DNA of 7,662 nucleotides from Saprospiraceae bacterium (lineage in GTDB: Bacteria > Bacteroidota > Bacteroidia > Chitinophagales > Saprospiraceae): assembly GCA_023300835.1 (NCBI GenBank), contig JALZVB010000388.1, positions 1 to 7,662 of the forward strand, read 5' to 3'. A program made the translations under genes and the position numbers. Under the pieces are notes generated by a model, which made no database searches, had not been told where the DNA came from, and saw nothing but the letters and a program-made list of their open reading frames with translations. The stretch's first letter is position 1. Every line of letters starts with the position of its first letter. This document shows, in pieces, positions 1-5,187 of this stretch.

Positions 1-892
1 CACTTTCAACCAACGTCGTCGGAAACGCTACAGACGGTTTCTCTGATAGCCTTTCAGCTATATCTGGATCATCTACATCCATAGTCGGGCTCCAACTGAT
101 ACTAGGCGCACATGTTCCGCCTGATCTAATATCAACAAAATCTCCTTCAAATATGGTTGTGTCTTGCGTAAGCAACTCATCAGAAAATTGCATAAGACTA
201 GAGATGTCACTTATCTCTGTAAATGCTGTGTCGAATATTTCAATATCATCAATCCTTCCTAACATTGGTCCATCTAAGGCACCCGTACAATCTGGAGTTC
301 CCACTCTTATCAAGTGATCTTCACCCATCAATACATCAAATAATAAGTTCTGAGTGCCTATAAAAACACCATCCAGATAAAGTGAATACTTTTTATCTTC
401 TCTTGTAAAGATTAAATGATGCCAACAGTTTTCGAGATTCACTTTCTCAGAATATGATACAAACTCTGCCCTGTTAAAAAGATAGTCTACCCGCAACTCA
501 TTAATACTGCTCAAATAGCGTATCGTGAGCGAAGAATCACTATTACATTCATTCTTTATAGAGAATAATGTATAAGTCGTATTACTAGGTTCTATCCAGA
601 AATTAAAACTTAAAGTGAAATCAGAACCAAAAACATCTTTGATAGCTGGATCTAGTGTAATTGTATCTGGAGAACCTGTAAAGTTTAAGGCTTGGGAGGA
701 CTCTCCTACCCCACAGATATAATCTACCTGTCCTGTAGAACTGCCACTATTAAAAGTACCCGTCTGCTCAGTAAGGTCTTGATTATCAAAGTAATAAGCA
801 GCAACAGGAGCTACAACTTGTGCATGACTTGTAGGTAATGCTAGTAGAAAAAGAAAACTTAATATACCTAACTGAAAGAAACGTCTTATCAT
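1..892 (-). CDS. Secreted LamG-like domain protein with Ig/PKD-like region, 3' partial
   Basis: The frame is open from ATG at 892 to the left edge: 297 codons with no stop, so the C-terminus is missing. Residues 1-24 form a Sec signal peptide (Arg-Arg near the start, a Leu/Phe-rich core, probable cleavage after SHA before Gln25). Residues of about 30-235 read as a concanavalin A-like/LamG jelly-roll domain: AYYFDN near the start, the strand motif CWHHLIFTR at about 156-164, YLDGVFIGT at about 172-180, and GRIDDIEIFDTAFTE near the end. From about 240 the text (an EGD..DI...GG segment, then SWSP, then DPDIAE) resembles the PKD/Ig-like repeats of large Bacteroidota adhesins. It probably acts at the cell surface or is secreted; LamG domains often bind carbohydrate or protein, but no ligand can be inferred. 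The missing end may carry a T9SS sorting domain. The upstream minus-strand gene has its own terminator, so this gene is probably transcribed separately. Confidence 0.85.
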   Translation of the reverse strand, partial: MIRRFFQLGILSFLFLLALPTSHAQVVAPVAAYYFDNQDLTEQTGTFNSGSSTGQVDYICGVGESSQALNFTGSPDTITLDPAIKDVFGSDFTLSFNFWIEPSNTTYTLFSIKNECNSDSSLTIRYLSSINELRVDYLFNRAEFVSYSEKVNLENCWHHLIFTREDKKYSLYLDGVFIGTQNLLFDVLMGEDHLIRVGTPDCTGALDGPMLGRIDDIEIFDTAFTEISDISSLMQFSDELLTQDTTIFEGDFVDIRSGGTCAPSISWSPTMDVDDPDIAERLSEKPSVAFPTTLVES

Positions 893-930
893 CCTTGAAT
901 AAATTAATTAACGTGTATGGAGAGTAACTT

Positions 931-945
931 ACAATAATCTATTGT
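931..945. repeat. Short inverted repeat upstream of the LamG-protein gene
   Basis: ACAATA and TATTGT are perfect 6-base inverted arms around a 3-base centre. The site lies about 39-53 bases upstream of the ATG at 892, between that gene and the terminator of the preceding gene. The position would suit an operator, but such short AT-rich palindromes are common by chance in this base composition. Confidence 0.25.
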
Positions 946-961
946 TTAACGGAAATATGGG

Positions 962-999
962 CAAAAAAATATCCAATTACCCATAAAAAGGGTAACTGG
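962..999 (-). terminator. Rho-independent terminator of the sorting-domain protein gene
   Basis: On the minus strand, CCAGTTACCC pairs with GGGTAATTGG (10 pairs, one of them a G-U wobble) around a 7-base loop. It is followed two bases later by a run of seven T. It begins 28 bases after the stop codon of the gene ending at 1028, exactly where its terminator should be, and it separates that gene from the downstream LamG-protein gene. Confidence 0.88.
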
Positions 1000-1027
1000 A
1001 CTATTAATGAGATTGAGTTTTGCTCTT

Positions 1028-2182
1028 TTATATCTTCAGTACTTTGAATACATATTTCTTTTCTGATTCTTTACCAGAATATGACAACTGGACCACATGC
1101 ATCCCATTGTTAAGTTGATCCAAATATACAGAACCCACTTGATTATTAATGGATTCAAAGCATAATTTTCCTACCAAATTATAAACCTTAATGTCAAAAT
1201 TATCAGTCATCCCTTTGACATTGATATAACGGTTAAAGGTCGTTGGATATACGCTTATATCTTCATTATTATCATTAACGTCAATGCGAAGACTTACGAT
1301 CTCCGAAAACTGAAATTGATAATTGAAATCTACTTGCTTTAGTCTGAAGTAGTGATTGCCAGAGTTCAGGTCTTCGATAGCAAAATTGTAAGCTAATTCG
1401 GAACTTGAATTCCCTGCAGCTGATACTTTTCCTATAGACCTGAATGCTGTTTCTAGACTCTTAGTATGTTCAATATCATAATAATCAGCATTAGATTCAA
1501 AAGCCGTTTTCCAACTTAGTAAAGCATCATTACCTTCTATTTTTTTAACGCTTATATCCAGAAATTCTACAGGCAATACTTGCAACAAATAGGAACAACT
1601 ATCACCAGTCGATAATAATGGACAACCACCTATTGCTTCTCCCCAATATTGACAATCTATAGAATTGTATATCGGAATATCTGCTGGATCAACCCCTGCA
1701 CAAGTGATACTACCATAAGTAATACTGCAGGTCTCACTGCCACTGGCATTGGCTATCGTTAACACATCTCCATTGTTACCTAAAAAACCAGTTCCAGGAA
1801 GATTCATATCAATATATCCACCTGGGATATCACAATTCGGATTTTCAGGATTACAGTAGTTTTTTACCAACGTAATGCAATCTCCCGCAGCCAAAATAAA
1901 TTCAGCATTCATAACATAATCAGGAAAAGGCTGCGCATCGTCATCTCCTAATTGCCATGATGATATATCCACATCTGTTCCCACAGAGATATTACATAAC
2001 TCAATGTATTCGTCTTGACTATTGACAATACCATCTTCATTGGTATCAAAGTCCATATCGCTTCCTGATGGATCAGCAAGGACAGCGTTTATTATGATAC
2101 TGTCTATATGACATTGAGAAATTAGATTGTTCGCAAACAACAATGTAAGTAACATAATAATAGGAGTGTGAGTTCTCAACAT
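1028..2182 (-). CDS. Secreted lamin-tail-like domain protein with T9SS type A sorting domain
   Basis: This is a complete 384-residue protein. Residues 1 to about 23 are a signal peptide (hydrophobic stretch IIMLLTLLFANNLIS); Cys24 is preceded by Gln, so this is not a lipobox. Residues of about 27-155 read as a lamin-tail-like (LTD) domain of the bacterial type: IIINAVLADPSG, then an EF-hand/dockerin-like loop (Asp46, Asn48, Asp50, Asn54, Asp57), then DEYIELCN. Ten cysteines lie between residues 24 and 196, suggesting disulfides outside the cytoplasm. LPVEFLDISV at about 203 begins the fibronectin-like linker common before sorting domains (LLSWKTAFESNADYYDIE, then HYFRLKQVDFN). The last 75 residues or so (from SVYPTTFNRYINV) are a T9SS type A sorting domain, which directs export through the outer membrane and is then removed. 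The specific function is unknown; surface or extracellular location is well supported. Its stop is followed by a strong terminator. Confidence 0.9.
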   Translation of the reverse strand: MLRTHTPIIMLLTLLFANNLISQCHIDSIIINAVLADPSGSDMDFDTNEDGIVNSQDEYIELCNISVGTDVDISSWQLGDDDAQPFPDYVMNAEFILAAGDCITLVKNYCNPENPNCDIPGGYIDMNLPGTGFLGNNGDVLTIANASGSETCSITYGSITCAGVDPADIPIYNSIDCQYWGEAIGGCPLLSTGDSCSYLLQVLPVEFLDISVKKIEGNDALLSWKTAFESNADYYDIEHTKSLETAFRSIGKVSAAGNSSSELAYNFAIEDLNSGNHYFRLKQVDFNYQFQFSEIVSLRIDVNDNNEDISVYPTTFNRYINVKGMTDNFDIKVYNLVGKLCFESINNQVGSVYLDQLNNGMHVVQLSYSGKESEKKYVFKVLKI

Positions 2183-2190
2183 GGATAGAT

Positions 2191-2198
2191 CAAAGTTG
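2191..2198 (-). promoter_or_regulatory. Candidate -7 promoter box (CAACTTTG) of the sorting-domain protein gene
   Basis: On the minus strand CAACTTTG matches the Bacteroidota -7 consensus TAnnTTTG at five of its six fixed bases. It ends 8 bases before the ATG at 2182, which would put the transcription start at or very near the start codon. I see no clear -33 TTTG/TTG element at the expected distance, so support is weak. Confidence 0.3.
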
Positions 2199-2380
2199 GC
2201 TTTATGAAAAAGGTTTTATAGATTCATTAACATAAACTATACGGTGAACGCAGTCAACAAAGAATATGCTTAGAGAAAGATAACATTTTTTAAAGAAATG
2301 TAGAAAAAAGAGAAAGCCGTATTTAAGATCTTACTAAAAAGAAGTTTCTATGTATACGTTGATCGGAGTAATTAAGGGGT

Positions 2381-3304
2381 CTAAATAATCATCTTGAATT
2401 GCTCAAGGAGAAAGTATCCGTAGAAGATAAGTAACAAACATCCTTCCCACTTACATATACGTCTCGAAAACACCATAACACCAAACATTATTGTAACCGC
2501 AACCATAAACGGCAATGAGCTAGAGATGATTCCCGCAGGAATAGTAAGAGGTGCAATAAACGAAGGAATGGCTAATACAGCATAAGAGTTAAAAATATTA
2601 GATCCCAGTACGTTTCCTACCGCTATGGCATGTTTGCCTTTTTTAGCCGCTGAGATACTGACGACCACCTCAGGCAGAGATGTCCCGAGTGCAATAAATG
2701 TCAATGATATAATTTCTGGAGATATGCCTGCAGCGTGAGAAAAGCCCTCAATACCGTAAATAGTGTATTTAGCACCTATAAAAACTAAAATACCTCCCGC
2801 CAGCATTTTAATATAATCCATGGCTACAATCTCTATTTTTTCATCATTGGGTTCACTTGTTGTTCCGCGTACAGAATGCAGCAGAAAAATGATTAGAGCC
2901 AAAAGGTATAAAATTGCCTCACCAGTAGATAATGCGCCATCTCTCAATGTGAAAAAGAGTAAAAAAGCAGAACCAAAAAGCATAGGCATATCTATATCCC
3001 ATAGGTCAAAATCTAGCCTAAGTTCCTTTCCTACGAGTGCTGTCAGTCCTAAAACCAATAGAATATTAGTAATATTAGAACCAATAGCGTTTCCTACCAC
3101 AATTTCTGAAGTACCACTCAAGACAGCTGCAATAGAAGCCGCCAGCTCTGGGAGAGAAGTTCCGAATGCTACTATGGTTACACCAATAATAAAAGGTGAT
3201 ACTCCCATGGAAAGCCCAATTTTCTCTGCAGATTCTACAAATAAATCCGATGCCCACAGAAGAACAACTAGACTGATAATTGCTATTAAGATAAAAAGTG
3301 CCAC
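2381..3304 (-). CDS. Calcium/sodium antiporter, CaCA family (YrbG-like)
   Basis: This 307-residue inner-membrane protein is of typical length for the bacterial K+-independent Na+/Ca2+ exchanger family (COG0530; E. coli YrbG, archaeal NCX_Mj). The two inverted alpha-repeats that form the ion site are intact: GTSLPEL at 48-54 (Glu53) with GNAIGSN at 71-77, and GTSLPEV at 207-213 (Glu212) with GNVLGSN at 230-236. About ten hydrophobic segments alternate with short loops, with a polar cytoplasmic-type linker near 144-162 (residues TTSEPNDEK). It probably exchanges Ca2+ for Na+ (or H+) across the inner membrane. The start is GTG: a TAA lies in frame five codons upstream, no ATG lies between, and the next Met (33) would cut off the first membrane helix. 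No Shine-Dalgarno sequence is visible. It is transcribed away from tatC, and no clear terminator follows it. Confidence 0.92.
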   Translation of the reverse strand: MALFILIAIISLVVLLWASDLFVESAEKIGLSMGVSPFIIGVTIVAFGTSLPELAASIAAVLSGTSEIVVGNAIGSNITNILLVLGLTALVGKELRLDFDLWDIDMPMLFGSAFLLFFTLRDGALSTGEAILYLLALIIFLLHSVRGTTSEPNDEKIEIVAMDYIKMLAGGILVFIGAKYTIYGIEGFSHAAGISPEIISLTFIALGTSLPEVVVSISAAKKGKHAIAVGNVLGSNIFNSYAVLAIPSFIAPLTIPAGIISSSLPFMVAVTIMFGVMVFSRRICKWEGCLLLIFYGYFLLEQFKMII

Positions 3305-3335
3305 CGCAGTAAAATTTTAATTGAAGTAAGAGAAT

Positions 3336-3343
3336 CAAAAGTA
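3336..3343 (-). promoter_or_regulatory. Candidate -7 promoter box (TACTTTTG) of the antiporter gene
   Basis: TACTTTTG on the minus strand is a full match to the Bacteroidota TAnnTTTG box and lies 31 bases before the GTG start at 3304, allowing a leader of about 25 bases. A TTG occurs only 10 bases upstream of the box, closer than the usual spacing, so the -33 element is not supported. Confidence 0.42.
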
Positions 3344-3352
3344 GTTTAAAAA

Positions 3353-3366
3353 TCAACGCTAGTTGA
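3353..3366. repeat. Inverted repeat TCAAC-GCTA-GTTGA between divergent promoters
   Basis: Perfect 5-base arms lie around a 4-base centre, in the 88-base space between the antiporter gene and tatC, flanked by the two candidate -7 boxes. The position fits a shared operator for divergent genes, but the arms are short and no regulator is encoded nearby. Confidence 0.25.
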
Positions 3367-3377
3367 CACTTATAAAG

Positions 3378-3385
3378 TAATTTTG
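3378..3385 (+). promoter_or_regulatory. Candidate -7 promoter box (TAATTTTG) of tatC
   Basis: TAATTTTG fully matches TAnnTTTG and ends 7 bases before the ATG at 3393, so transcription would begin at or next to the start codon. A TTGACA lies at 3363-3368, 12 bases after its TTG to the box, shorter than the spacing reported for Bacteroidota -33 elements. Confidence 0.45.
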
Positions 3386-3392
3386 TACCCAA

Positions 3393-4196
3393 ATGGAGAA
3401 ACCCGTTACCACAGAAGCCAATAAAGAAATGTCTTTTCTCGACCACCTCGAGGAATTAAGATGGCACTTATTCAGGTCATTGATGGCAATCGTAGTTATA
3501 AGTACTATCGTTTTCCTTTTTAAAGGCTTTGTTTTTAAGAACATCATCTTAGCACCTAAGAACAGTTCGTTTTTTACCTATCAATTTTTGTGTGGCCTTT
3601 CTGAGACGCTTTGTTTTAGTCCACCTAAATTTACGATTGCCCCAAGAGAATTGGGAGAGCAATTTTTTACCCACCTTAAGGTTTCTGTATGGCTAGGTCT
3701 GATTGTTGCCTTTCCTTATATATTTTGGGAATTTTGGAGATTTATCAAACCTGGATTGTACGAAACTGAAACTAAGGCTGCTAGGGGTATCGTTCTTTCT
3801 TGTTCCTTACTTTTTCTATCTGGGGTCTTGTTTGGGTATTATATCATAAGTCCATTTGCCATTACATTTCTAGCAGGATACTCCGTTGATAGTCAAGTCG
3901 TGAGTAGCCCCAGTTTATCCTCTTATGTCAATTACCTAACTGTATTTACAATTCCTACCGGCTGCTTATTTGAATTACCTATCGTTGTATACTTCCTGTC
4001 TAGAATAGGTTTATTGTCACCAGCGGTTATGAAACGCTATAGAAAACATGCCGTTATTGTGATATTGATAATTGCATCTATCATTACACCACCAGACATC
4101 ATTACACAAGTGCTGGTCGGTATTCCTGTTTACTTTCTATATGAGCTAAGTATTGGTGTTTCTAGAAGGGCTTATGCTAAGTATCATAAGAAGTAG
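3393..4196 (+). CDS. tatC: Twin-arginine translocase subunit TatC
   Basis: This 267-residue protein is the polytopic core of the Tat pathway, which binds twin-arginine signal peptides and exports folded proteins across the inner membrane with TatA-type partners (none encoded here). Family landmarks are all present: the N-terminal cytoplasmic HLEELRWHL at 18-26, FPYIFWEFWRFIKPGLYETE at 107-126 (Glu126 aligns with E. coli Glu103), FELP at 193-196 (Glu194, matching E. coli Glu170), and ITPPDIITQ at 231-239 (Asp235 and Gln239, matching Asp211 and Gln215). Six membrane helices can be drawn. The first periplasmic loop is about 12 residues longer than in E. coli and carries Cys67 and Cys74, as I recall for Bacteroidota TatC proteins. 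The ATG at 3393 is preferred; Met13 would also keep the HLEEL motif. The TAG stop is followed directly by an in-frame TAA. It converges with the RES gene across 30 bases that show no terminator. Confidence 0.96.
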   Translation: MEKPVTTEANKEMSFLDHLEELRWHLFRSLMAIVVISTIVFLFKGFVFKNIILAPKNSSFFTYQFLCGLSETLCFSPPKFTIAPRELGEQFFTHLKVSVWLGLIVAFPYIFWEFWRFIKPGLYETETKAARGIVLSCSLLFLSGVLFGYYIISPFAITFLAGYSVDSQVVSSPSLSSYVNYLTVFTIPTGCLFELPIVVYFLSRIGLLSPAVMKRYRKHAVIVILIIASIITPPDIITQVLVGIPVYFLYELSIGVSRRAYAKYHKK

Positions 4197-4226
4197 TAAC
4201 TCTCCAATTAGAAACAATCATAAAAA

Positions 4227-4688
4227 TCATCTAAACAACCTTTTATCAAGTTCAAAATCAACTTTACTTTCAGCAGTCAATTCGCTGTAATGCTCACTAT
4301 TTGGGTTTAGAACTATATTCCTTTCAAACCTAATTATACACGAAGGAACTATAATTCCGAGACAGCCTTTCTTGAAATAATCATTACCTAAAATTTCAGT
4401 CCATTCTGGATGCTGTAGTTTATCCCAATCGGGATTCAGGTCATGGATATCAAGTTTCTTTATTTCCTTATCAAGACTATCAGGAATGGCTATTGTTTGT
4501 ATTATGTATAGTGGTGGGACCAACTCTTTTTGTGTATGAACCAATAGTTCTAATACACATAATGCTCTTGATTCTGATGTATAAAGTGCTGGTGTTCCTA
4601 TTGGATTCCATCTTCCTCCATATAGCTCAGCACCTTTACCTGAAAGGTCGTCCTGGTATTTCTTTTTTGTGATTCTATAGACCTTCAT
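4227..4688 (-). CDS. RES-domain toxin (predicted NAD+-degrading) of a toxin-antitoxin pair
   Basis: This 153-residue single-domain protein is of normal length for RES toxins. It shows YR at 4-5, GGRWNPIGTPALYTSESRAL at 24-43, Glu47 in the following helix, PS at 115-116 and ERNIVLNP at 122-129. Arg26, Tyr36 and Glu47 keep the spacing of the catalytic Arg-Tyr-Glu set described for the family (Pseudomonas Res, mycobacterial MbcT, Sphingobium ParT). Known members deplete or modify NAD+ (NAD+ phosphorylase/hydrolase) or ADP-ribosylate a target, halting growth until neutralised; which activity applies here cannot be read from sequence. Its ATG lies 2 bases after the antitoxin stop, so the two are surely co-transcribed and probably translationally coupled. 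The domain is intact with no frameshift, so it should be functional. It converges with tatC. Confidence 0.92.
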   Translation of the reverse strand: MKVYRITKKKYQDDLSGKGAELYGGRWNPIGTPALYTSESRALCVLELLVHTQKELVPPLYIIQTIAIPDSLDKEIKKLDIHDLNPDWDKLQHPEWTEILGNDYFKKGCLGIIVPSCIIRFERNIVLNPNSEHYSELTAESKVDFELDKRLFR

Positions 4689-4690
4689 TT

Positions 4691-5113
4691 CTATGAATAA
4701 ACACCATATTCCAACCTACCTATAATGTTTTTTACGTCGCTGATTCCAAAAGGTGTATCAAGTAATTCAATCGGTTTTTGGTAATCCAAGGATCGTATCT
4801 TACTATTCATCCATTTTTGGAAATTTGATTCGTTTTCAAATACATTATATCCAAACATATATAACTCAGATATCTGAATTAAATGAGCAGAAATATCACT
4901 TTTGAGAACCTTATCATCTGCATATCTGGTGAGTTGTCGTTCAGATACAGACAACATTTGTGCAGCTTGTTTAAGCGTAAGATTTGTGAATTCTAAAATT
5001 TGACCCAACTGTTTTACGGTCAGACCTTTACGGGTTAAGGCTATATAGTCTCGAGAGTTTTTTACTTCAATACCTCTTGAAGTGTCACTTAATACTTTTG
5101 CTAATTTAACCAT
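4691..5113 (-). CDS. Xre/MbcA/ParS-type antitoxin (DUF2384), partner of the RES toxin
   Basis: From ATG at 5113 this is 140 residues, close to the family norm. An Xre-like helix-turn-helix region lies around residues 28-70 (KGLTVKQLGQILEFTNLT, then LKQAAQMLSVSERQLTRY). The C-terminal half is the DUF2384 toxin-binding domain: YNVFENESNFQKWMNSKI, then LLDTPFGISDVKNIIGRLEYG, ending GVYS. In characterised pairs this tail plugs the RES active site, and the HTH domain represses the operon. An in-frame ATG at 5161 would add 16 residues (MILYQIVC...), but that stretch covers the inverted repeat and the candidate promoter, so I choose 5113. The toxin gene follows after 2 bases; porX lies 74 bases upstream on the same strand, with no terminator seen between, so some read-through from porX is possible. 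Confidence 0.88.
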   Translation of the reverse strand: MVKLAKVLSDTSRGIEVKNSRDYIALTRKGLTVKQLGQILEFTNLTLKQAAQMLSVSERQLTRYADDKVLKSDISAHLIQISELYMFGYNVFENESNFQKWMNSKIRSLDYQKPIELLDTPFGISDVKNIIGRLEYGVYS

Positions 5114-5118
5114 AAACA

Positions 5119-5150
5119 CCAATTTGTCTTTCAATATACAGACAATTTGG
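5119..5150. promoter_or_regulatory. Operator-like inverted repeat before the antitoxin gene
   Basis: Arms CCAATTTGTC (5119-5128) and GACAATTTGG (5141-5150) pair at 9 of 10 positions around a 12-base centre. The repeat begins 6 bases upstream of the chosen antitoxin ATG and encloses the candidate -7 box. This is the expected placement for the autorepression operator of a DUF2384 antitoxin. Confidence 0.6.
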
Positions 5151-5162
5151 TATAAGATCAAA
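5131..5162 (-). promoter_or_regulatory. Candidate promoter of the toxin-antitoxin operon
   Basis: On the minus strand a TTTG (5159-5162) is followed after 20 bases by TATATTGA (5131-5138). This resembles the Bacteroidota arrangement TTTG-N19-21-TAnnTTTG, but the -7 box is imperfect (two mismatches). It would give a leader of roughly 10-15 bases to the ATG at 5113, and its downstream box lies inside the inverted repeat. Confidence 0.35.
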
Positions 5163-5187
5163 TTCAGTCCAACACAATCCTACGATC

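Noticed and set aside
2100..2115. Cys24 of the sorting-domain protein as a lipoprotein cleavage site
   Set aside because: The residue before the cysteine is Gln and the preceding residues do not form a lipobox; the T9SS tail also points to a different fate.
2276..2310. AT-rich hairpin (arms ACATTT/AAATGT) as a terminator of the antiporter gene
   Set aside because: The stem is only six A/T-rich pairs with an interior mismatch and no T run follows, so it falls well short of the terminator at 962-999.
2183..2380. Possible small gene or RNA in the 198-base gap between the antiporter and sorting-domain genes
   Set aside because: I saw no convincing start with codon structure, no strong secondary structure and no known RNA motif; it most likely holds only the promoter of the downstream gene.
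2820..3320. 166-codon plus-strand open frame opposite the antiporter gene
   Set aside because: It lies antisense to a gene with intact alpha-repeat motifs, has no domain or signal features, and its composition (Ser/Thr/Ile/Lys mixture) is what antisense of a membrane protein gives.
3075..3446. 123-codon minus-strand open frame overlapping the start of the antiporter gene and of tatC
   Set aside because: It is a shifted-frame shadow of the antiporter gene extended over the divergent tatC start; no recognisable motif.
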